A stretch of 64,000 nucleotides of DNA. Origin: Hippophae tibetana. Taxonomy: Eukaryota; Streptophyta; Magnoliopsida; Rosales; Elaeagnaceae. Under the pieces are notes generated by a model. The model was not told the DNA's origin. It ran no database searches and saw only the letters and a program-made list of their open reading frames with translations. Within the stretch, counting starts at the first letter, position 1. The number at the start of each line of letters is the position of its first letter. The stretch is taken from positions 5,146,001-5,210,000 of the forward strand of contig CM072806.1 in assembly GCA_037013495.1 (NCBI GenBank), in the 5' to 3' direction. Shown piece by piece: positions 50,365 through 62,206 of this stretch. A program made the translations under genes and the position numbers.

Positions 50365-50718
50365 ATGAACCCTAAGGGTGTCCATAAATCGGACTAAACC
50401 GTAAAATTGGATCGGATCGAACGGTTTTACAAATTAAACGGTCCGGTCCAGTTTGTACTAATTTCAAATCGATCGAACTGGTTTAATAATATATTAAAAT
50501 TTTCACATTATTTCATTAAATGTATCAAAAAATTGAACCAAATCAGATCGAACCATTTTATAAATCAAACGATCTGGTCCAGTTTGTATTAATTAAAATC
50601 ATTTCAAACAGTTCGGTCCAATCCGATCCGAGTAATATAAACGGTCTGATCTGATTAAAGTTTTTTAACCAAAATCGGACCGGATCGAACCAGACCGGTG
50701 AACACCCCTAATGAACCC
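50365..50718. mobile_element. hAT-type MITE with 8-bp target duplication
   Basis: A 338-bp non-autonomous DNA element at 50373-50710. Its ends are inverted: TAAGGGTGTCCA on the left and TGAACACCCCTA on the right (10 of 12 positions pair). It is flanked by the 8-bp duplication ATGAACCC (50365-50372 and 50711-50718), the hAT target size. The interior is rich in CGGTCCGGTCC/GATCGAAC words typical of this widespread plant MITE type. The matching site in arm B (near 62107-62118, TTGAACCCTGGGTCACC) is unfilled. A short open frame at 50407-50592 inside it has no meaning. Confidence 0.85.
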
Positions 50719-51141
50719 TTTGTATGTCACCTGCTAAAGCTTAAAAGATTCTATTGGTGATAATAACATCACATACTAATGATACAAATACAAACTTTTT
50801 TCTTCTTCATCACTTTTCCAAATAATAACAATTAAAATTGAGATTATAAAAGAAAAAATAGTATTAAATTGAAAAAATAAAAACTAAAATCACAATATGG
50901 AACATATTTTTACCAAGAAGTTTGATGTGTTTTTTTTTCATATTTTAAAAAACATAAAACAAAAATTAGATATCCAACAAGTTTTACTTATTTAAAAAAA
51001 ATGAATTAGAAAACAAAAAACTAATTTCAAATATAATAGAACATAATTCGTATGCACAAAATCATACATTTTATGATATTAAAATACAAATAATAATAAT
51101 AAAATACATAGGCACTTATCATGTTTTTATAAACACTAAAC
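50719..51141. other. Junction zone between arms A and B
   Basis: Bases 50725-50811 still match the kinesin 3' UTR (62109-62198); from about 51060 the sequence matches the invertase 3' flank (about 40680-40800). The 250 bp or so between contain the duplication breakpoint in featureless AT-rich DNA. Confidence 0.55.
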
Positions 51142-51491
51142 CTCATTGTTAGATTTGACTAATTTTATCTTAAAATCCAAGTTGCAAGATAAATGATTAT
51201 TTAAGATTATATGTGTAGTAGAAATCTAATATCTGACTGATTTGTGACTTAATAACCCCCCACATTAGTTGGTGGCTTTGGTCGGCACTAGATGGATGAA
51301 ACTTGGGAGTGAGTGCACCGTCAGGTTCTTGGGTGCCAATGAGAACGAATAAGTCAGAAAACTAGATTTGATAACATGTTAAACTTGAGCCTAATTTCAT
51401 CTCAAAACTTAATTTGTGAGATAAAGGATCATCTAAAATTATATATATAATATAAGTCTAATACCTGATCGATACAAGATTTAACACTCAT
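51142..51491 (-). mobile_element. TRIM (miniature LTR retroelement) downstream of the invertase relic
   Basis: A 340-bp non-coding element at 51147-51486, flanked by the 5-bp duplication CTCAT (51142-51146 and 51487-51491). Terminal repeats of about 108-110 bp are at 51147-51254 and 51377-51486, both TGTTA...TTAACA-like. On the minus strand a tRNA-Met-like primer site (TGTTATCAAATC) follows the first LTR and a G-run polypurine tract (AATGTGGGGGG) precedes the second, so it points left. The corresponding arm A position (near 40790-40800) is unfilled. It belongs to a different family from the TRIM in the intact gene. Confidence 0.8.
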
Positions 51492-52816
51492 GGACATTTT
51501 ATCTAAACACCTTTTAGTTCATTGTAGAAAGCTTCATATTACATGCATTGAGATTCTCTGGGGTAAGGATTTCACTTTCATTGTTGAACACATATAACAT
51601 CAAGAGTCTATCCTTTCTAACGCGTAGTGATTAATCTACAAACCCATCATTAATAATATATAATGCAATTAACACATTAAAAAATATTATATTATTTTAT
51701 TTGATAAGGATTATGTGAGATTTTCTTGAGTTTTTAATTATTATTGTGCTAATTGAATTTAAATATTATAATTTTTTTGAAATAAAGTGATCAAGTATGT
51801 ACATGTTGAAAATAAAAAGACTAATATATCTATTTTACTTAAAAAAAGGAAACAAAATAATTATGCTAAGTATTTAAGAGAATACATATCAAACTTCTAA
51901 CGGAGAGTTTTTATTTGAGAAATATGCATCTACAAAGCAAGCAAATGATGGCTTATACGTTCCTTTTCTTCTAGTAGAACAAGTGTTGCCAAATTGAGAA
52001 AAAAAAAGGGGGAAATTTAGTCCATGAACTAGAGAAAATGTAATAACATTTTTTTAATAATCAAAATGATACGTTAAGAAAGATCACTTCTATTTACAAT
52101 AACTTATTGTAATGTATATGATAATTATCTATTACAATTAAATTCCACTTTTTATTAACCAATAAACTACTACTGCATCAATTAAGCTGTTGAAAATAGT
52201 GTTTTTCCCTTAGAAAAGTTAGTTCAAACCTGCTTGCATCAGAGCACAAGAGAACTTTGTACTTGTTTGAGTCTTTGAAAATCCTAAAGAAAATAGGAGT
52301 AAATTCTTTTAGGTCCTCAGAAGCCTATTCAAAAGCCCAATTGGACCAAGCCCACTTTCAACCTTTTGAGCACAGAGATCTTGGACATTTACCCAACATG
52401 AATCAAACTTTTCGCCTTTGTCTAAACTTGGGGATGAGAAGGTAACCTCGACATCTGCTTATAATCCAAGTACATGACAAATGAAAAAATGTTTTTTGAA
52501 AAATACTATGTATTTCATATATTTTAAATAATGTGTTACGAAATTATTAAGTACAATTAGACTTTAATAACTTACCTAAATTCCAGCCTAGGCCATCCCT
52601 TTTGAACATTGTCAGTAGGTGTATCAAACTCACTGGCATAACCCTATAAAATTATTCTCCCCTTAACAGGATCATATATAGAATGTCTTTGAGGCATAAA
52701 AGTTTCCATAATCATATCTTAGTCCATTCCAACTATCTGTCGAGTTATTATATATCTGGTATGTACCTATCTTTCTTAATACCATACGTTCCATATGTGT
52801 AGTACTCTTACTACAC

Positions 52817-52971
52817 AAGGATTTGATGGCTTGATGCTATAAACATTTGTGTAATTCTGATATAATTTAATGAATGCTATAAGGATTTGATGGCTTGATG
52901 CTATAAACATTTGTGTAATTCTGATATAAGGATTAATGAATGCTATAAACATTTGTGTAATTCTGATATAC
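52817..52971. repeat. Composite tandem repeat in the invertase relic
   Basis: A 64-bp unit starting AAGGATTTGATGG at 52817 is repeated at 52881, and its ATGCTATAAACATTTG core occurs a third time near 52940. A small reading frame with repeated [10 protein letters not shown] on the minus strand is a by-product. Confidence 0.85.
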
Positions 52972-53978
52972 GGTAGCAATTTGTTTTTGTTCCTTGTTTT
53001 TATCGTCAATTGGTAGTTTGTTTATATAATTAGTTTATATTACAGTGGCAGTTGTTCGAAATTTTTAATAATAATAAAATTATGAAACAAAAATCTATTA
53101 TAATATAAATAAAATTTTGGTGATATTTTAATTAAAATTAACAACTTATTGTATATTTTTTAAATTATTGATAGATATTTTCATATTTCTTCAATGATTC
53201 TGTAAAACTAAAATATTAATATTATATATATATATATTATAATTATTTTAATCCAGATAATGGGACCGAATGTTGAAGACTTGAAGGTGATCCCTCCTCG
53301 ATTTGACCGTCGAGCTAAACTCTACAGTTTCCGACGGCTGTAATAATATTTTAATTTCCAGTGCATTTGGTCGGACCATATACGACAACGACCTTTGACT
53401 TTATCTTCTTCTTTTTTTATTTTTACTTTTTATAAAGTACTTTCAAATAAGGATGAAATTTTTTATTTTATTTTTCATTTTTTGAAGCATCATATAAATA
53501 ATACACAAGTGATGATATTCGCGAGATACTCTCACCTGGATCAAACATCACTGTTATTCCATTAATAGAAGGCTCCTATTTTAATGCTTCTATAAAATAC
53601 CAAAAAGTTTATTATTATTATTAAGTTACTGTTAATATGACAGAAAAAATATAATTATATTATTTAATTATTATATATTATAATAATTTATGTCTAAAGA
53701 AATACTTAAATATAAAGAATAATAATATTATTTTAATTAAATTATTATTATTATTACTATAATATTTAATTAATAATATTATTATGATATAATTAGTATT
53801 AAAAATAAAATTAATATTTTATATATTTTTATAGTAGAATTTCATTACTTAAAATAAAACTTCATTTATAATTTAAAGACACAACAATCATATTTTAAAA
53901 AAGAAGTTAAAATATTAGAAAGAGGACATTAAAGTGAAAGAAACACGAGGCAACTAGAAGAAAGAGGAATGAAACAAC
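52972..53978. other. Non-coding DNA inside the relic
   Basis: AT-rich sequence with a patch of normal composition at about 53255-53400 that I do not recognise. It has no match to the intact gene. Confidence 0.4.
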
Positions 53979-54677
53979 TAAGGTGATAATTGGTTGGAGG
54001 GAATGGAAAAATCCTTTCATTTGTTTGGTTGGATTGAATAAAGAGTGTAGAATGAAATCGATTATCATAGGAGAAGAAATCACAATTCATTCTCCTCTTT
54101 AGGAATCATAATTTTATTCTTATCTCAATTTTTTTTTTCAATTTTACCCTTGTTCTAAATATAACCCAAAATTCAAATCTCAAATCCCTAAACCCAAAAT
54201 CCAAATCTTAAAACCCTAAACCTAAAACCCTAAAACCTAAATCCCAAAACCCTAAAATCTAAAACCCAAAACCCTAAACACTTACCATTTTTAGAAAAAT
54301 AATAATTTTAACCCTAAACTTTAAGCCACAAATATAACCCTAAATCCTAAATCACAAATCTCAAAACCTTAAATCGTATTTAGAAAAATAATATTTTTAA
54401 TAATATTTTTTTAATTAAGTAATAATTATTTAGAAAAATAATAATTTTAATAGTGTATTTTGCTGACGAAAAAATAATAATTAAATGATATTATTTGAAC
54501 TTTATTAAATATAGGAGTATTAAGGTAATTTACAAAAAAAATTCATTTAATTCTAGTGACAAACCAAACACTATAATCTTGATTTCGAGTTTGAATCCAG
54601 TGGTTAAACCAAACAAAATTATTTCTTTTCTATTATATTTTATTCTGATTATATTTTGCGAATCAAACGACACCTAA
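53979..54677. mobile_element. PIF/Harbinger-type non-autonomous element
   Basis: Bases 53982-54674 (693 bp) have inverted ends GGTGATAATTGGTT and, at the right, the inverse of a GGTGTCGTTTGATT-like end. They are flanked by TAA on both sides (53979-53981, 54675-54677), the three-base target typical of Harbinger elements. The interior lacks a transposase frame and holds a stretch of degenerate telomere-like CCCTAAA words. The arm A equivalent (near 46083-46090, AACTAAGTGTCAGGCCC) has no element, though the left flank match there is weak. Confidence 0.6.
54160..54345. repeat. Degenerate telomere-like CCCTAAA repeats
   Basis: At least eight AAACCCTAAA-like words spaced irregularly with AAATCC/AAACCC variants, inside the Harbinger-type element. 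Confidence 0.7.
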
Positions 54678-55369
54678 ATATGAGACCCTGCAAATACATA
54701 AGAAAATGATATAATTACATTTATGACTTTAATACATAGTAGTTTTTGGTAATTATTAAGAAAAAAAATGGTAATTAAGATTCAAATTTTGACATTTTTA
54801 TACCATCTTCCCTATTTTGGATTTGGGTATTTACTAATTCATTGACATGAGTTTATTAAAATTACAATCAATTTGTTTTTTTTTCGAGTAGCTATTACTT
54901 ATAACTTATAATATGTTATATATTATTTATTAATATGATTAATCTTGTCTCTATTTTTTTATTTTATCACGTATTCATGTTTTCGATGCATGCAAGATTT
55001 TTCCCAAAAACTAGAATATGTTAGCATGACAAGATCCATCTAGATGGACTAAACTAAAATTGTGGTTTATGACAATGATTAAGAATTATGCGCGTTGTAG
55101 AATGTATATGAGTTATATAATATTATTTAAAAAGTAATTCAAATCTCTCCTACGAATCCTCAAAAGGAAATTAATAATTTTTTTTTAAAAACTAATATTA
55201 AATTTAAAAATACAGCATACAAAGGTATATACAAAATCTTAAAAAATAAAATATTAATGTCAGGTTCACAGACAGAGAGAGAGAGAGATTTCAAAGCATG
55301 GAACAGTTAATAACATAACGGTGTTTTTGATGATAAGTATAATAATTTTTTTCAGTGGGTTTGAAACTT

Positions 55370-56955
55370 TGATAGCGATTATTAATTATAATTATATTTT
55401 ATGAAGGGATATTATTAATAATACCTCTTGAAAAAATATTTTAAAATTTTAAAAATATTATAAATACTTTATCTTAAAGTTAAAATTAACGAAAATTAAT
55501 AATGATTTTATATATTAAGAATGAAAAAAACAATAGAGAATCAAAAAATGAAAAAAATAAGAAATAAAAGAAATAATAACACAAGACATCTTAGAATGTA
55601 TATCATAATAAATTATAATTAGTAAAAAAATTGAAAAAATACAAAAAAATGAAATCTTAAGGAAGAAATTGATCAAATAAATATATAATATACTATTAAT
55701 ATTACAGATGTAAAATAAATGTATAATATATCATTAATTAATAAAGAAATCATTATGAATAAACTATTAAAAATCCCTCAAAATGACAAACGAAAAATTG
55801 GATACATCTATTTGTATCTATTTAAGATGAATCCAAATATTAATAAAAATACATTTAAAAAAAAAGAACCAATACACTAATAAAACTATCATTGTTAAAC
55901 AATAGAATAATAAATATAAAAATGTTTTATTAATAATGATTCGTGAAAACTTAGGATATTAGAAATAGTAAACATGGGATTGTCATTAACATCAATGATA
56001 AAAACTTAAACCAAATATTAAATTTAGCTTATAAATTTGAAAGAATAGATTTAATAAAAGAAGAAAATCATCAATTTTTAGTACATGATATAGTAAAATA
56101 TTTATTAAAAAATAACTATAATAGTTCAATATATTGAAAAAATAAATTCATAAAAATAAATAAAAAAATTTAAAAAATTGAACAAATAATAAATCATAAA
56201 TATTAACAAATTTCGAAATACGAAGAATAAAACTTAGATGTTAAATAAAAAACTTTGATACCAAAAAAAAATATTAATGTATCAAAGTTTACGTCTATAA
56301 ATCCTAGTTATAGGTCTAAAATAGAATGTTAAACTAATAAAATCATTAATTCTAAGTAATATTAGGAATAAAACAATAACATTATTATCCTAATAATATT
56401 CAAAAATAAACTATAGAATATATAATTAGATTTTGATAAAAGCTTAATAAGCATATCAAAATACCAAATAATAATAATGAAAATTTTATTTCGTTTAGTA
56501 AAAGAATCAAATATAATGCAAAAATCAAATATTAAGTCTTTACAATACATAAATAAAATACAAAAAAAAACTCTTAAAAAAATAAAAAATATGATTATAA
56601 TAAAAAACTACGAAAAAACATCTATAAGAAATTTACAAAATTAAGAAAGAGTTTAAATAACATACTCAAAGACAATGAAATAATAGGTTACAATTTTAAT
56701 CTATTTATTAGATTAAAAGAAGAACTACTTAGGAGATCAAATGCATTGATACTTAAGTATGAAAAAGAAACTAAAGGTAAAGAAAAAGACACAATTACTT
56801 TTTAATGAAATATAGAAAAGAAATAGAAAAACAATTTATAATCTTTAGAATAAGAACATAAAAAAAAATTATCCATGTTAACCTAAGAGATTAAGAGATA
56901 AAGAATTAGTAATATATTGTGATGAAAAAGAAAGATGATATGATAATAATAAATG
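55370..56955 (+). other. A-rich insert of unknown origin
   Basis: A 1.6-kb block with no counterpart in arm A. The plus strand is strongly A-rich (many AAA, AAT, GAA, ATA triplets), unlike the symmetric A/T background, and has several open stretches of 40-65 codons rich in Lys, Asn and Ile. This looks like an old, broken protein-coding insert, possibly of a virus-like element such as an endogenous pararetrovirus, whose genomes are A-rich on the coding strand. No diagnostic motif was recognised, so the family is unassigned. Confidence 0.35.
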
Positions 56956-57073
56956 AAATTGATTATGAACATCGTGTGATACTTCAACTAAAATATGGTT
57001 GTTTATAATCATAATTATAGAAAGCAAACCAACACATAGATACTGATAATAACTTTTGAATTTTCATTTTAAT

Positions 57074-60000
57074 GGAAGTCAATTGTTGATTACCAAAATA
57101 ACAAATATTGAAATTTAAAAATTGAAAGAAAAATATAGAAGAATAAATTAGGAGGCAAATGGGACTTTGGGACTTATTTGTATAGATTAGTAGGAGATAG
57201 CTAGACCCAAAACAAGCAAGGCATGGGTTTTCTGATGGTTATTTTTGGAAAAAGGAAAAAGGAAATAGTTTAAATTTTGCATTTAAAGTTGAAAGTTTAT
57301 CCATCAATTTTATAAATATAATACAATTTAATATTATTTAGGTTGAATTTTTTTAAAGCATATTTAGCCGTTTAAAGTTGCTTTTATTTAGGTTATGTTA
57401 AATTTTAATTATAAATATAAAAAAATCATTTTTTTACAATAAGATTTTTTTATAATATTTTTGTTCACAATACATAATATATAAAAACTTTTTTCTTAAG
57501 AACATACATGTTTTTTCATATCAAACTATAATGTGTTCAAATATTTGACTTAAAAATAAGATAGCCATCATGATAAAGATATACATGAAAACTTAAAGAA
57601 TCGTGAATGTATCTTAACATAGGAGAGAATTTTCAAATATATTATTATCCAGCTGATTCCAAGAAACCCTACAAATATTAGCCAAAAATAAGATATTTTT
57701 GAAAATTTTAATGATTTCATTAGTATTACTATATTCAATTAATTTTTTTTAATGATTTTAACTATAAGATAATTGTAATTTTTAAAGAATTTTGATATGT
57801 TTAATTAAAATTTTACACAAATTTTTAAAAATATGAATGTATATAAAAAAAACATTGATTTAAGGCCGTTAATTTTCATATTTTGAGCAACTCTATACAT
57901 ATATATGTTCTTATTTTGTAATCTTCAAATTTTAAAAACTTCTTATCAAGATCACACAAATTTTAAATCTTATTATTTAATTTGTGGACTTTTAAATTTC
58001 ATAAATAGGTTTTAGATTGATTATTAAAAGTATATATTTATAATTTAAAATTTTAAAATTATTTATTAAATTTTAAAATTTTAATGACATAATCATATGA
58101 TTTAAAAATTTAAAAATATATACGTAATACTATAATTTTAAAAAATATAAGATCTATATTTAAACGTAGTTGAAGTTTAGCTATTTGAGAATCAATAATA
58201 TAATGTAACCTTAATTTTAAAGGATTTTTAAAACTTGCAATTTTTTTATGCATGAACTTTTGAGTTAAAAATACATTTTATATATTATTTCCCCGTCTCT
58301 CGTATCACTAGAATTTGTTAAAAATAAGTTTTTAAAATTCTATAAAATCTATATACATTTTAACTGTTTAAAAGTCTTATATTTAATCTGAATTCACTCT
58401 GTAAATAATAATTTTATAACCTCTCCACCATTTCTTGTCATGTTGCCATCATTCCAAATCTATGATCATAAACGTCAGTACGTGGTTTTGGGTCCTATTG
58501 AAATATATACCACATTAGTCGAAAAAATATCACTAGTGTAAGAAAGAGTCATGTTAGAATTCACTAAAGTAAATGAATAATCTTTCAAAAACACTTTCCT
58601 ACCAAACAATTCGTTGACCATATTAATGTCGATGGAACGTACAAAACTTGAGTACTTAAAACTCAAATGCGATAGTAAATATATACTTAAGAAACAGCAC
58701 GTAAATAGCAGGAAGGAGTACGTGTGAAAAGATTACAGTTAGCAATATTATGAGTTTGTGTATATCTCGTTAACCGCTATTATCCAAAAATATTAAAAAA
58801 TAACAAAAATAATATATTTAAAATTTATAATTATAAAAAATTATGTTAAATTTATATATTTTTATTATTAAAAAAATACATCACATTATTTCAAATTAAA
58901 TGTCTTCGAATTATCTTTTCTAAAAATAAAATTAAAATAATTTAGATTAATTTAAGGTTAAACTTCAATTCAAATATGTTTAATATTATTTAAATGTTAT
59001 TTTTGTTTAATTAATTACATCAAAAGTTAATTTTTTTTTTACAAGTAAACCACTTTCATCACTTCCTTTCCTTTTTGAGTGGTTCATAGGATGTGTCCTA
59101 AAAAAATGGGGTGTGATGATACAAGTCAAATTAACCTATGGTACACGTCACTCTTTTTGAGAATTTATCCTATATATATTATAACATTCATATTTTTAAC
59201 GGGGTGTGATGATATCGGTGTGGGAGAAGATAATGCATTCTATTTATCTAAAAAAAATTCAACTTAATCATTTTGTAAATAAATAGAAAATAATGAATAA
59301 AACATTAAACCTTATAATAATTAGTGTTATAAATATAGTTTAATTCACTTTCTTTATTATTATCTATTTAAATGTTTTTAACCTTATTGTTTGAATAATC
59401 ATCTTGAATTAATATTAAATATAAAATAAAAATTATATTAAAATGTTTCAATAAATATAGAATTTGAAGACAAGTTTTTACTTTAAAAAAACATACAATA
59501 CATAATTGAGGCTAAAGATATGATAATTAGCTTAATTATGAAATTTAAGTTATATTAGTGTATAATAATTTATTATTAAATCCATATATCATCGAAATAT
59601 CAAGGAGTCTATTTTACAAAAAACAATTTACAATTTAAATTTTGAGTTTTATAAAGAAATTATGCTTATTTTATTAAAACAAATTAAGATTCTTTTTAAC
59701 ATTTTTGAAATATAAAATATACTAACTCTTAAAATATTATAATTTATTTCATATACTATTATGCTTACTTTACTAATAATTGCTAAGATTATATTCATAA
59801 TTTTTAATTCATTTTTGAAATATAATTTTTACTAACTCACAAAATTATATGAATAGTTTCATAATGTATCAAAAAATTTTAAAAAAACTAGTTTTTAAGA
59901 AATTTTACTGTTTGTGATTTTAAATTTTCTTTGAAAAATTATATTAATTTTATTAAAGATTGTTCAAATTTAGAAGAAATTTTTTTACTCATTTTTAAAA

Positions 60001-62206
60001 TGTAATAATTACTAGTTTGCAAAAAATATGGCTCATTTGTGATTCTAAATTTAGACGGGGAATTAAGCTCATTTTATAAGAAATTATTTATATTCTACTA
60101 CATTCTAAAATCATCAATTTAGATTTTCAACATTTCTTTTTTTGTACGACTCCAACATATTATTTTCTCTTTTATCTTATCATGCACAATAAAAACAAAA
60201 ATGAAATAAAAATAATAATTTCTCGTTAAATTGGATATCAACCCATAGTAACCAATATCATATTATGTTAGAGTGAGATGGTTAGCTTTTGGTGAAGGTG
60301 GGTTCTGCTTAGGTCATAGAACCATAATGGATTAGTTAAATGAGAATGGTACGGGGTAGATGTATCATTTGACATCTCTAGTCTCATTTTAATTCATTTT
60401 GTTTTAAAAATAAAAAAAAATTACTTTAATTTTATATTATTATATTTAAATTAAAGAAAAATACATACATAAAAAGGTGGGATAGTTGGAAAATAATTAA
60501 TCTTTTTTATTTTTTACCATTAAAAAAATACTAATTTTGACATAACAATTTCATGCTCACAAATATCTCTTAAGTTTTTTTAACAAAAAAAAAAAATTCA
60601 TAAAACTAGATGAATTTATTTAAAAAAATTGAAAGAAAATAAAAAGATTAGTTTATTTTAAACATTATTTCTTATCATGTATGTATTTTTCTCTAACTTA
60701 AATATAATAATATAAATTAAATTAAATTTACTTATTTTTAAAAAGTAAATTTACTTGACGTAAGCTACTAAAAGGAAAAATAATTAAAATAACCTATTTA
60801 TAAAAAAAAAAAACTGTTCAAGGCACTTTATTTATGTTTAATGTTATAAATATTTATTTTATGTAATTTTTAAAACACAAATTCTACTTGCTATAGAGCT
60901 TATTTTTACAAACCATTTAGGTTTATCATTTAACTAACTCTTTTTTCTTACGAATTAATGTAACTAATGTTGGGAACTTAATATTTGAAATGATTTTAGA
61001 TTGGAACATTTCCAATGTGAATGATACTTTAGTGATAAAGTTTCTTTCTTTCTTAAAATGTAGTGAACATTCAATGTCGGTCTTTAACATTAGGAAGATT
61101 TTAAGCTGATATATATTGAATTTGTGACTCAAGGATACGTATTTATTTCAATATATAAAATATTTAAATTTCTAGTGTAATTAGTATAATTAAAAAATAA
61201 AAATAAATAAATTAATGTAAGGTTAAAGTAGATCTGCTCTAACTTTTTTTCATATTAAATAGTGCGTGTTGATTTATTTATTTTTTCCAAACGATTAGGC
61301 TAGGATTCGTTATTACTATTATTATTATTTGGTAAATGCCAAACCTTTATCATAGGTTGGTTGGCATGCTTAATCAGATAACTTATCTCTTGTGAGATAT
61401 GTCATCATTATATAGCTCATAATCATTTTCCATGTAAATAAAACCAGCTTCAAGCTATGAAAATACCAATAAACGAATATTTGTTTACTTATACTTTTAA
61501 TAAAATTAATTTTATTCAAAAACAATTTCAGGACAAGTGAAATTATGCTTCTATAATATTACATTTTTTTCTTTTCTATGGTCCAAATTATTTTTTTCCA
61601 ATCAAAAGTATTTTTACATATTTTCAAAGCACAAGCAAATCAAAGCAAATTTATAATTTTAAAGGGATAATTTGAGGATTAACATTTTGGAACCCGCCAA
61701 ATTGCATGAACTCATTTAATAGAAATCATTATTTTTTACATGTTATGAAAAATATAACATCTATCACATTTTTAATATATTACTTTTTGTATCACCAACT
61801 ATTAATAAACACATGGAAAAAAATAAATTATGCAACAAGAATTTATACTCCCGACCGTTCTTACACATGCTTGCTGTGTATTAATAGCATAAACACAAAA
61901 ATCGGATAGAAGAATTAAACTAAAAAAGTCTACTTATGATTACTGCTAAAAATAAACAGATGAAACAGAAACGTTATTCAACGAAATAAAACTTAGAACA
62001 TGTATATTCTTTTCCAATATACATTCTTTCATCTAGCTACAAATTGATAAATCCCAAAGATAGGATTTATTCATACCCTCCTCTTGTCAAGAAAAACGTG
62101 CAGTTGAACCCTGGGTCACCTGCTAAAGCTTAAAAGATTCTATTGGTGATGATAAACATCACATACTAATGATACAAATACAAACTTATTTCTTCTTGCA
62201 TTTTAA
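57074..62206. other. Upstream flank of the invertase relic (arm B) and kinesin 3' UTR
   Basis: Non-coding AT-rich DNA. Blocks at 57160-57315, 58483-58622 and 61938-62198 match arm A. The last block lies directly downstream of the kinesin stop codon and probably is its 3' UTR. Bases 59000-61900 hold no supported gene or matched block. Confidence 0.5.

Larger units (their letters stand above)
51492..57073 (-). pseudogene. Relic of a second cell-wall invertase gene
   Basis: Pieces of the intact neighbour's exons in the same order and strand: exon 7-like 51492-51640 (with an inner loss of about 60 bp), exon 6-like about 51888-51981, exon 5-like about 52229-52460, part of exon 3 at about 52575-52811, and exon 1-like about 56958-57073 with the ATG position still recognisable. 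Exon 4, most of exon 3 (including WECPD and FRDP) and the mini-exon are missing. Exon 5-like carries several small length changes and lost frame. Introns also align, so this is a tandem duplicate of genomic DNA, not a retrocopy. It is further split by a composite repeat, a Harbinger-type element and an A-rich insert. Confidence 0.88.

Noticed and set aside
50407-50592. A 61-codon open frame
   Set aside because: It falls completely inside the hAT-type MITE and reads its GGTCCGATC-type words.
52776-53009. A frame with repeated [10 protein letters not shown] segments, which looks like a repeat protein
   Set aside because: It is a by-product of the 64-bp DNA tandem repeat in the invertase relic.
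53255-53400. Patch of balanced base composition considered as an exon remnant
   Set aside because: It has no recognisable protein similarity in any frame and no match to the invertase; left unassigned.
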